Assembly: GCF_001039355.2 (NCBI RefSeq)
Contig: NW_019774736.1
Span: forward strand, 1,068,501 to 1,132,500
Source of the DNA: Lingula anatina
Lineage: Eukaryota > Brachiopoda > Lingulata > Lingulida > Lingulidae
Length of the DNA: 64,000 nucleotides
Direction of reading: 5' to 3'
Shown piece after piece: positions 51,818 through 61,990 of the stretch (within the stretch, counting starts at the first letter, position 1; every line of letters begins with the position of its first letter). The notes below the pieces were generated by a model. That model worked only from the letters and a program-made list of their open reading frames with translations. It was not told where the DNA came from and made no database searches. The translations under genes were made by a program, and so were the position numbers.

Positions 51818-51830
51818 CTTGTGTAAGTGT
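51806..51830 (-). promoter_or_regulatory. TISU / YY1-type initiator at the start codon
   Basis: The minus strand reads CAAGATGGCGGC around the ATG, an exact match to the TISU consensus SAASATGGCGGC. This directs cap-proximal initiation on mRNAs with very short 5' UTRs and is also a YY1 site. It fixes the start of the membrane-protein gene. Confidence 0.8.
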
Positions 51831-52109
51831 AAAACTGGAACAGGATATTATATCTAGGGCACGTCGCGCAGCCAGTTTTTTTCATGAAATCATTCTATTA
51901 CTTGTGCGCATGCGGGTTACAGAATTTGCAAAATGAGGTTAGACGTTTTATGATAGTGCTTGCGCTGAATGATATGTTATTTTGCACACAAAGTAACTCC
52001 CCCCCCCCCCAATTAGTAGGCCCTACTAATAAATTTTTGGTTTTTGAAAATATTCACATCGTCTGCTAGAGTTTTAAAAAAAATCCTTGGTTAGCCGACA
52101 GGCCTAGGA

Positions 52110-52373
52110 GTGGCGGATTTAGAGGGGGTCGATCTTGACTCCCCTTCAATTTCTGAAAAAATAACATACCAAAGGTTCCCTTTTCAAATTAGAATTTTGA
52201 CTAGCTGAATTCTAAACCGTACCAAATGGCACCGTTTGACCTCTAAAATACCAAAAATTTTCGCGGACCCCCTTTCAGCAAACCCCAAACCCCACGCCAA
52301 TTGGGGGGAGGGGGGGGGAGGGGTGGAGAAGGGTCGACTTCGCACCCTTCAAATAATCCTGAATCCGCCCCTG
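52110..52373. mobile_element. GGCGGATT-type MITE
   Basis: The left end AGGAGTGGCGGATTTAGAGG and the inverse of the right end (CCTGAATCCGCCCCTG) agree over about 20 bp. The interior is GGGTCGA-rich near both ends. No coding capacity. Confidence 0.6.
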
Positions 52374-52629
52374 TATAGGCCTATATACATATCACCCCAC
52401 TGTATAAAGTTTTTACTTCAACAAAAAAAAAGTACAGTAGGCCTAATAATGATAATAATAATAGGAATGCACATTAACCGCATTGTTGGCTGGTAGGCCT
52501 ATAGGCACCCTGAGCTTCAGAGATAACTTGACACTAACCTTTTCAGTTAACGTAGATTATGTGGGTTGTTATTTGTTTGTTTCTTACACAAAACTTCCAT
52601 CTGCATAGCTTGGTTTTTAAAAAAATAAT

Positions 52630-52682
52630 GATATATATATATAGGGCCTATATATATATATAGGCCTATATATATATATAGG

Positions 52683-52740
<58 letters not shown>
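52630..52740. repeat. (AT)n with TAGGCCTA interruptions
   Basis: Three blocks of TA separated by AGGCCTA-like units are followed by about 55 bp of pure TA. Confidence 0.95.
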
Positions 52741-52744
<4 letters not shown>

Positions 52745-54634
52745 GATTATTAAATACATTATGTGTGTAGCCATGTACATGCATGTGTTCACATTAAATC
52801 TTACCACTCATGTCGACACGCCTTGGCTCTCAGCAGTACGGTTTCTTTAATTCTTTTCACAATTCTTGACAAACCATAACTAACCATAGTCATTTTTTAT
52901 TCACATTTTATATCACGAAGCTATGTGGTCATTTTTAGCTGGAGGTGAACGGGAGTAAAGACGTGAACTCGGAGAAAAAAGCAGTTTTTATAACAACACG
53001 GTAAGATAACAATTTGTCTTTATGCATTTGGGACAGAGAATTCTTGTAGAAATAATTGGAGCATGATATGAAAACGTTTCACGGATTTTAAGGATGAAAA
53101 ATCGTGCTTAATTTGCAGACAATTTGTTTTGAAATATATGCAGCATCGACCACCGTCGCAACAAATTAAGAGCGTCAAGGGAAAAGAATTCCCGGTAGGC
53201 TATTAATCGTTGTCATGTGGAATTTTTGCATGTATGCAATCTGTTATGCCCATATCTAAGTATTTTTGGGTGTTTTATGGTATGTGCTGCAATTATAACG
53301 ATGTTTTAGAGTCTTTGAAGGACCTTGTGAAAACCAGGAAGTAGTTCGCAACTGACAACTGAACCGTACTGATCCACGACTGCTGTGCAAAGTTGTATCT
53401 TTTTTAAAATATTGTGACAATTTTTAGACGTCTATATGTCCATCTGACATGAAATTCCACATATAATCACACATATTCACCTATTACACCGAGGTAGGCA
53501 CTAATCAGTGACAAATGCTAAGACAGAGATGACGTTCTGACAGCCTCTTATCTGAGCTAAAAAAAAAACTTAGAAAAATTAAAATTAATTCCTGAACTGC
53601 CATTATCTAATGGCAGTCTCTCCAAAAAAAAAAACCCATTAGTTTTGTATTACCTAGCTCCTATGGTGTCCAATATCAATTTAAATTTTTTGGCAAAATG
53701 GTAACTTCCCAAAATCCGATATAACTTATTTTCATTGTGCATGCTGGCATTTTATAGGCCTACTAGTTAAACCTTAAAATCGTATATGCAATTTGCCATT
53801 GTAATTTTGTTTGCTATAGCAACAGTGGCGTTGTATTTGTTTACTATTCTGCTTAAATTCATATATTGAGTACCAAGAGTGTCTCCCACTTCATATTCAG
53901 TTTAAAACTCATGAGAATATGTTAAAAATTACTCAAACTGTTACCATAGAAACAGACATCATAATGACAGTTTCCATAGCACCAGATGCATTAGAAACCA
54001 TTATTTTTGTTTTTAATGATGGCGTATTTTTAGCATCATTTTCATCGAAAAGTAGACTGGGCAGTGATTATGAAGCCTTAAGGTTGAAGAATAAAAAATA
54101 GTATTGATCGCTATTGGAATTTAGCAACGGTTGCCATGGAAATAAAGATAAATTTCAGAAAATTATATATTTTATAATCAGGCATGTCTAGAAAGGTTCG
54201 ATATGTACTCCGTTTAATACAAAATTTGTTGAGTTTGAGCCCTTGCTTATTTCCCACCCATTTTCCTGCCATTTTGATGGATGACACCTTTCATCTCTAA
54301 TTTTTCTTGCGTTTTTTTTAAATTTATTTTATCATTTTATTTTTGTTCGTTGGGAAAAGCTCAAGTTCAGAGGCTTTGTATTAAAAACAAAGACGTTATT
54401 TAAAATAATTTTTAAAAAGGCAATAGACAGATTTTTCGAAACAGATTTATTTTCTTGAAAAAACAGTATCTAGCAGGTTTGCGACGTTCATGCACATCGG
54501 AATGATTTTATACTTCATAAGAGCACAAAAACAGCAACAAGAAAAGAGTTTAGTTATACGTCCATCGCACCATTTTGACTATTAAATCCAATTAATCAGT
54601 GTCCTAACACATGCTAGTTGTGTCTTCACGTCAT

Positions 54635-55264
54635 TTAACCACGCCATCCACCGCCGAATCCACCACGTGTACCGAAACCACCACGATTTCTACTGCCAAA
54701 CCCACCAAAGCTACGTGGAGGGGGAGTGGGCGGTCGTCCATATGTTCCTCTCCCTGTAATCTGCACGCAACACAGCTGTGTTCCTCTGCAGCGGCAATTT
54801 TGGTAATTGATCGTAATTGTTCCGGTGAAACCGCTGCCTGCGCAATTAGGATCAGGGTTACAGGTGTAACTCCCGCCAACATCCCATACACTGCGCTTTT
54901 GACGATCAAAATCATCGGCTAATTAAAACAGATAGATAAATAAGGTCAAAAGTCTTTAAAAACACCTTAACCAAGCGGTAGGTACAATCTTGGACCTAAA
55001 TAGAGAAGGCCTTCTCTATTTAGGTCCAAGCTCAACATAAATGTTTTAAACATGATTTTTTGGCTTTAACTTGTTAAAATATTTGCTGTTTGCTGGGATG
55101 ACCTTTACAGACCTCGTCCATTCGAAACAGTTCTCTCATAATTCTATGTTATTATATACATGTACTACCGCATTATTATATTCCTACTTACCTAAGGATG
55201 CGGCGCTGCACACAGTTGTCATTGCAACCAGGAACGCAAAGAGAGTGAAAACTTTGGTCTCCAT
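54635..55264 (-). CDS. Secreted six-cysteine glycine-rich peptide precursor, 118 aa
   Basis: Two coding exons (55192..55264 and 54635..54918) join in phase 1. The first encodes the signal peptide METKVFTLFAFLVAMTTVCS. A short acidic pro-segment ends in RQKR (residues 30-33), a furin-type site, releasing an 85-residue product. The product has six cysteines spaced C-x5-C-x15-C-x1-C-x5-CC (residues 44, 50, 66, 68, 74, 75), enough for three disulfides. A Pro stretch (RPPTPPP) and a basic Gly/Arg/Phe-rich tail with GGFG repeats follow, ending GGWRG. Acceptor ttacag precedes the first coding exon, so an upstream non-coding exon is likely (perhaps donor at 55973). The layout resembles antimicrobial or matrix peptides of marine invertebrates, but the cysteine pattern does not match a defensin class I know. 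Function unassigned. Confidence 0.8.
54989..55030. repeat. Perfect 42-bp palindrome in the peptide-gene intron
   Basis: The arm CTTGGACCTAAATAGAGAAG plus G is followed at once by its exact reverse complement with no spacer. It lies in the single coding intron (54919..55191) of the glycine-rich peptide gene. Confidence 0.95.
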
Positions 55265-57884
55265 GAAGGTTCCTGTAAATTACAAGTATAAAGAGCCAAT
55301 CGTTTAAAAGCAATAAGATGTTTACGTTGTTACTTGGCGGCAATATCTCGCAATTTGAGTGAAAAGAATAGCAATATGGCAATTACTTTGTGGGATTTCT
55401 CGGCTGATGCAGGCAAAGCTGTATAAAACGTCTTCTCACACAAATAAAAGGCTTGTAGTTAGTTCTGAAGATGTGGCTTAGCGTTGACATTTTATAGGTC
55501 AAACCAGGATGTTTTTCTGTATTGTTTCTAAGACGCTGCGCCTTCAAGCCAAGGACATTAGAGAGTCGGGCCCATCCGCCTGGGAGAATTCTCAAGGCTT
55601 GGAACAACAAGGAGCCTAGGCATGTATTAAGTTAGATAAAAAGCAACCACAGCGAAAGGAAAGAGAAAGTTAGCAAATTTAAATCTGACGCAATTAAAAT
55701 TTACTCAACGTAAAGGAACATTCACCTTTACAGTAACGATGTTTTCAAGCGATAAAAAAAGTTAGCCAGCAGAAATTAATGTCTCTGTTGTCTTATCCCC
55801 CTTTAAAAAACACCTACAGTGTAGGCTGACTTCGAACAAGGAGTTATAACTCCTTGCTTCGAATAATTTTTTGTATGCTAGGCAGAGTGCAGATGTACAC
55901 GTAGCTTCGGGATATAGTTTTGTGCCTGGATAACTTCCAAAGGGGAACTGGTAAGCAGAAAACAACTCTTACTTTTCTTGGAATTTGCTGCAAACGAAAA
56001 AACAAAAAACACGGATTTTCCTTCCAATATTTTTGGAAATGTTTTGCCGAACCTAATCCAGCAGTTTCGTGTTATTTACCTTTTTCGTCCTAAATGAAGC
56101 GCGATGGGAGTCGTCTCACTGTAACTCTCTTTTAGTGAAAAAATTATCGATACGACTCTTCCTTTCTGTCGCTCTGTTTCAGAAATATCTATTTGAGGGT
56201 CCTATTGAGGTGAGGAGGGTAGGAATCGCACTTCACGGGAAAGAAAATTATCAATTGCCAAATCACGGTAAATGAAACTTCATTCACATCTTATTGATAA
56301 ACAAAATCGTAAGGAAAAAAGGTCAAACCCAAGGTTGCAGTAAGATTGTGAATATAAGACTGCATTCCCACAGATTTTTAGATCGATCCATCCCCCTGGG
56401 GAGTCTCACTAGAATGGTATGCATACTTCTTTTTCAATAAAACGTGCCTGGTAAATGGTTTTTGCACTTTTCAAAATACTCCTTCCCCTATTAGTTCACT
56501 TTCCATCAAATTTCATCAAATTAGATAATGCAACTCAAAAATAAAAAGGTAAATTTACTTTACATATTAAAGAATGGCATCATGTTCTTATGCTAACTTT
56601 GGGATATTTAAAGGGCCTAGCGCAAGCAGGCATATCAGATGCTAACAATCTATTAGGTTCTATGAGAAATTCGTTCCATTGTATTGCATTACACAAAAAT
56701 CACTCTTACTCCTTGGTTTGCTTGTATTGGCATGACACCACTGATATTTTATACCACCGTGGTGAAATAAACAGGTTTCAACTGTACAATGTTTTAATGG
56801 TGATTCCTTATATTTTAGTGCATGACGCTGTCATTTTAACGTGGAATAAAACAAACTTATTCTGCTACTTCTTTTTATTTCATTTTAATTAAACAACAAA
56901 CAAAATAAATATTAGCTACATATGTGCTGCCCATTCATTTCAAGCTGCATTTTTCCTTTTCAAATGGTGGAACTTACTGGATTTCTCTACCATAAAAGGT
57001 GTTTGCTAACAATAGATGCTTAATATGCCCCTACTTCACCTTAAGAGCCATTATATACTTCTTGCAAACATTATTAACATTTTTGCAAAAACAATTCCCT
57101 CTTAAATTACACACAAATAAAAAACACTCATACATATTAATTTTTATTTGTTATAGTGGCACAGTATATATACTGTTATTTTCCAACATACTATTAAGTA
57201 ATATTTTTGCATTCATGATGGCAAGTTTCCTATGTACTTTAATACCACATTTATTATGCAACAATTAAACAACTTAAACAGTGAATTTCACTTATAAAAG
57301 GCAAGTTGTATAACTTAAACAAAAGGCTCATACCCAACTTAACAACCATAAAATGTAAAAAATAAGTTATTTTCTTCCAATAGACTTCATGTAGACTCTA
57401 TCTTGTTATATTTGCATAATTGTGTAGTAGTTTGCTTTAAAGCAATTTGATTAAAAAATAGATTTGTGCATGCAGTGAAAGCAAATAACATAAAATCTGT
57501 TTATCGGGGGCAACAATGATGAACATAGAAGAGTATTTACGTTATTAGAACCTGAACTCTCAAAATAATATTTTACACCATTGCTCAAGATATTCCCTCA
57601 ATACCTTCTTGAATAAATATGGTTCACAGTGCCCATACATTTCCAACAAAAGAACAATATTTCCACTTACATTTTTAATGTGTCAGATGACATAACATTT
57701 TTATAATTGCATTACAGTAGCAAGAGATACAACACAGAGAAAACTGGAAAAAGAGAAAGCACCCTTAACAACTACCATCCCAAACATATAATATTGCCCA
57801 GATGTAACAAAAGGCCCTAAAATATTCTCCAAAATCCTTTTGGGGTATTGAGTTTAGTTACCCCAATTTCTATCAAGGTCATAA
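55265..57884. other. Intergenic, peptide-gene upstream region and transporter 3' side
   Basis: It contains a possible 5' UTR exon donor at 55973 (minus, AAGAAAA then gtaagag) and a decayed end of the AATTACCCC-type repeat at 56365..56415 (TTTTAGATCGATCCATCCCC). The AT-rich 3' side of the transporter gene lies from about 57 kb. No further gene is seen. Confidence 0.5.
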
Positions 57885-59779
57885 TCAATCTTGTTTTCCC
57901 CCATTTTTGAGTTTTTTAATGTCAAATGTCACTTTCTTCTTTGCTTGACTATGGCCCGGGGAGGAAGGTAATAAGGGATGTGTTGGTTTGCTATCGAAGT
58001 GTTCCATCTCCATTGTGTCATCTGCATCATTGTCAAACTCAAGTCTCTGCGGCAACTTCAAATATCTCTCTCCTCTGCTAGAGGCCAATCTGTACATAAT
58101 CACAAAGACCACACAAGTCAATATGTTGGCTCCACACGTGATATACACAAAGTACATGGAGTTCCCTTTGATAAAATACCCCAAGAGGGGAGGAAAAAAT
58201 AATTCTCCCAGTGCAGCTCCTACTACAAATACAGACGTTGCTTTCCCAGATAAGTGAATGTAGTTCTCTGCCCAGGATATTCCAGCTGGAAATATGGATG
58301 CTAAACCCATACCATATGATGCTGTACTCAACCACATCACAATCTCATACTTTTCAGCAAAAAACATCATTATAGTTACAGAAAATGCAGATAGACCTAA
58401 GTCTAACACCAACATCAGGGATGGCGTCATAAACTTGGAGATACAGATGGACAGACCCCTAGCAGCTGAGAGGGCACCATAGAACACGGTCACCAGCTGA
58501 ACAGCACGCGGCTTGTCCCAGTGTAGGTCTTCATAAGCAAAAGTGGTGACCAATCCTCCAAATGAGATCTCTAAACCCACATACAAAGCATAGAATAGGA
58601 AAAGCAGAAACAGAAGCTGAAGTTTGAAGCACCATGGGTCCTTGCGTGTGTCAGATATTTCAATCTCTTCATTTTGAACCCTAGGTGGGTTTCTGTATTC
58701 ACTACAGCATGTTACCAGGAACAGTGCAGAACACAGCAGCAAGAAAATGCCTAGTCCAATGTAAGCATACTGCATTTTAGAAGCACTCTTTATGGTCTCC
58801 AACAACTCTTGTATCCTGCCTCCTATTACTGAACTGTTGGGTTTCTTAGTAACATCAGAAATGTCATCAGATGCAGGTGGTGTTACTGTTATATTAGAAC
58901 TGTTGTCTTTATCCTCTCCTCTTGGGACTACAGGGTCAGAGGGGAACACAGTGTTGGGCAGCTGTTTTTGGGATGGTGTGGGTATGGTCGCAACTTTAGT
59001 GTTAGCGGGGGAAAGGGTGGTGGGGGGAGTAGTAGTAGTTGTAGTTGTAGTGGCAGTTGGTGTAGTAGTAGTAGGAGGACGGGGAGAAGTAGTAGTAGTA
59101 GTACTAGTAGTAGTAGTAGTAGTAGTAGTAGTAGGGATAGTCAAGGTGGCAGAGATGGTCGTAGGGGGAGTGTGAGGGGTTGTATTGGTTAAAGTGGAAA
59201 AAATGGTTGCAGGGGTGGGAGTGGTTGTGGGGAGCCTGTTTGTTGTTAATTTCGTTTCAGAACTGAGAGGTTTACTTGGTGTTGTAGATGATGTGGATAA
59301 GAAAGAAGCATTGGTGGTAGTGTATGGATCTGACCAAACAGATATTTTCTTTGGATCTCTGGCCTTTTGTAACTCAATTTTAACATTAGTGGCATCAGCA
59401 GCATTTGGTGATTGATTTTCACTTTCTGTTTTTTTTGGTTTTTTATGATGGTCAGTTGCAGGGGAGGAAAATAGTGTAGTCAGTTTAACAGTTGAGACTG
59501 TAGGAGTTGTTTCATTACTTATTGCATTCCTCTTCACTCTTTGAGAGACATCTGAATATATTTCTCTCTCTGACAGATTGTTTAAAACACTTATGTTGTT
59601 GGGTGGATGTGATAATAATGGCTCTGCTACAAGAGGTGCTAAAAACGCACCAATTCCAAATGCAAAATGCATGGCCTGCATATAAGGACCACTGTGCTTT
59701 CCCCATATACTGAGACAAAGTGCATTTCCACCTGAAATAAAACATTAAGATATGATACATTTATGTTTAACTTACTTTG

Positions 59780-59836
<57 letters not shown>

Positions 59837-61114
59837 ACCATGCAGAACAATAAGGAAATTAGAACTATCATGCATTAAAACTTCTTAGAGAACACTGTCA
59901 GTACTGTAGGGAAATGAAAAACAATTTTGTATTTCTTGAGTAGTCCTGCTGTCACAGACAGACAACAGACACACTGCCAAGAGACCATTTTCACAGATAC
60001 TACATTGTGAGTGAACAAAATACCTTAGAATAAAACTACAATATAAGGTCTTGACTATGCAAGGTTTCAGTAATTTCTTGAAAACTGAAAACTGACAAAT
60101 TTCAAAAAACAAAAATTTCTTAATAATTTGTTCAAAAGAAAAAAAGATCCAAAAGACTTGAGATGATGGGGAAAGTTTTTATGGTTCATCCAAATAAATT
60201 ATTCCCCTTATAGCTTAAAAACCAATTAAAATTTGGCAAAAAATTATTTAAATTTTTCTTCATCTACCTTATTTTAGTAGATCATCTTAAAATACGATGG
60301 CTTTGAAAAATTAGGTAAGAATACTATGCAGTGACATGATACCCTTATTTGTAAATATTATCAAATTACCTGTGTCCAAGCATCCCATAGCTATACCTTG
60401 AGCAGCCATGGCAAATGCCAACAACCAGAGCTTCTTCACAAAAGGTAACAGGAAAGTAGCAACAGCAGTCAGCAACATGATGGCACTTAGAAACAGGTGG
60501 TGATTCATGTGATCAAACACTATTCCACCTAAGATTGACCCACCAAGATAGCCAGCTGACCTGCCACTGAAGATGTAGCTTATATATTGGACAGTGGTTT
60601 GAACCTGTTCTCTCAAGTCTATGAGTGTTGGCCCTGGCAAGGCTATACATGCTCCCTGTAATATAGGATGCATTTTATATTTTCAACAGACCAAAGAAAC
60701 TACAATATTTCTGTGAGTACTGCTTATTGATTTTAAAATGGCTAAATAACCAAATGGACAAAACAACATGCAAAAGATACAGGCAACTTGTTTCTTCCAA
60801 CATTCATGTAAAAACCAGACTGGGCTGCACACAAGCAGCACAAGCATGTAAAATAAGTATGTGACTATTACAAGGTGCATTTCCAGCCAACCTTGGTGGA
60901 CCTTATATACTGTAGAGACAAAGCTAGAGACCAGACCAAAGGTAGACCCAGCTTGACTGTAAATTTGTCTTGAGAGTGGTCTACTTACAAGTCCCATGAA
61001 GGCTATACAAAGGCTGACAGTCTTGAAATATCTGCCTTCACCTTTCTCCCAAGTTTTAACTTTGTTAGTCAATAGAGATGCCCTGTCAAACATTACATCT
61101 TCGTCATCGGCCAT
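57885..61114 (-). CDS. MFSD4/NaGLT1-like sugar transporter with mucin-like loop
   Basis: This is a major facilitator superfamily carrier closest by eye to MFSD4B, the sodium-dependent glucose transporter 1. Three coding exons (60989..61114, 60370..60655, 57885..59731) give 752 residues. Membrane helices start at KTVSLCIAFMGLGACIALPG. The loop motif GRSAGYLGGSILGGIVFDHM (residues about 69-88) is the MFS helix 2/3 signature. The GGNALCLSIWGKHS and MHFAFGIGAFLAPL segments are characteristic of the NaGLT1/MFSD4 group. The usual family length is near 500. The excess is an inserted loop at about residues 180-450, with N-glycosylation sites, an RVKR furin-type site at 202-205 and a Thr/Pro/Ser-rich mucin-like tract. 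After it the second six helices follow normally (FYALYVGLEISFGG, YGMGLASIFPAGISWAE). The cytoplasmic tail is polar and basic. 5' UTR is spliced: 61115..61154 joined to an exon beginning at 61885. Transported sugar is inferred from family only. Confidence 0.9.
58985..59230 (-). repeat. In-frame (ACT/ACA)n coding microsatellite
   Basis: Runs of TAG/TAC-type trinucleotides (for example 59088..59133) encode long poly-Thr tracts in the transporter loop, broken by Pro-rich units. Length variation between alleles is expected. Confidence 0.85.
59786..59834. repeat. (AT)n microsatellite in transporter intron 2
   Basis: About 48 bp of AT, close to the acceptor of the last exon at 59731. Confidence 0.95.
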
Positions 61115-61624
61115 GACTTTAAAAATTATAGATGATGGCTATGATTTTTTTCTCCTAGAATAAAAAAAAACATTCATTGTATAATATCTCAAGTTCTGAA
61201 TTTTCTTTTAAATATGGAAGGTCTAACATATAAACAATTTGTTTACTAGTAAGGTCCTGGCAAGTTACATACTAGTATACAAATAGAGCAGCAACTTAAC
61301 ATGGTAGGTTAATAAATATAAATTTGTTACTAACAGCTGAACAAATCATACATTTATGTATACAGTATTTAGATACAGTGTATGAATTGGACATACTGGT
61401 ATCAATGTCTAGCTGCTACTGTGTCTGGCAAATCTTAACCAAAAGAGACCCAGGTCTAAGGGTTCTAAACATACACTGTACATATATACTGTCTAAATTG
61501 CAAGCAGTCATTGCACACTGTTTTCCTAACAATGAAAAGATATTCTGAAATCAGAATCAATAAAATAGTGTACTGCAACTGAAAAGAGTTCTAAAGCAAT
61601 TTAGCCTTACTTGCAAAATAAATA

Positions 61625-61746
61625 TTAGCACGAAAACTCATGCGTTAGCACTCCTATTGACGATTCTGATATGTACTGTGTGCTAACACAGACAGTTCAT
61701 ACCAGAATCGACAATAGGAGTGCTAACGCATGAATTTTTGTGCTAA
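61625..61746. mobile_element. Compact TAGCAC-type foldback MITE, 122 bp
   Basis: Arms of about 45 bp (TTAGCACGAAAACTCATGCG, then TTAGCACTCCTATTG) match inverted, with a loop of about 20 bp. It lies in the 5' UTR intron of the transporter gene. Its longer relative is at 7013..7645 in RTF2 intron 1. Confidence 0.85.
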
Positions 61747-61884
61747 ATTAATATGTCTTTGTGAGCGTCTGTTGGCCATTTCTGGTAGATCTACAGCTGT
61801 ACTTATCACTGAAATATGTCATCCATTGTATTGTGAATAAGGCTGGCAGTGTGTGTGTGCGTGTGTGTATGTGTCAACACTTAC

Positions 61885-61990
61885 ACTCCAGTTCCGGTGT
61901 GGCGTGATAGACCCATGCCGTGACGAAACCGTTCTGCACATGCGCATTGAGGGTAGATTGAAAGAAGTAACTTCCGGTATGATGATGTCG
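61885..61990 (-). other. Transporter 5' non-coding exon and promoter
   Basis: On the minus strand GGAGT then gtaagtgttg is a strong donor at 61885, matching the acceptor (ttctag) at 61155. Upstream sequence has ACTTCCGGT and TTCCGGT ETS-type sites. The exon limit at the right is approximate. Confidence 0.55.

Larger units (their letters stand above)
51831..54634. other. Intergenic, no gene seen
   Basis: It contains a GGCGGATT-type MITE (52110..52373), (AT)n with TAGGCCTA interruptions (52630..52740), and otherwise AT-rich DNA without coding pattern. TTTATT (AATAAA on minus) at 54446 is the likely poly(A) signal of the glycine-rich peptide gene. Confidence 0.5.

Noticed and set aside
56590-56892. 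100-residue plus-strand open frame
   Set aside because: AT-rich, no recognisable domain, no flanking splice signals that extend it.
58792-59175. 127-residue plus-strand open frame rich in Val and Gly
   Set aside because: It is the antisense reading of the Thr-coding repeat of the transporter gene; its composition follows from the trinucleotide repeat.
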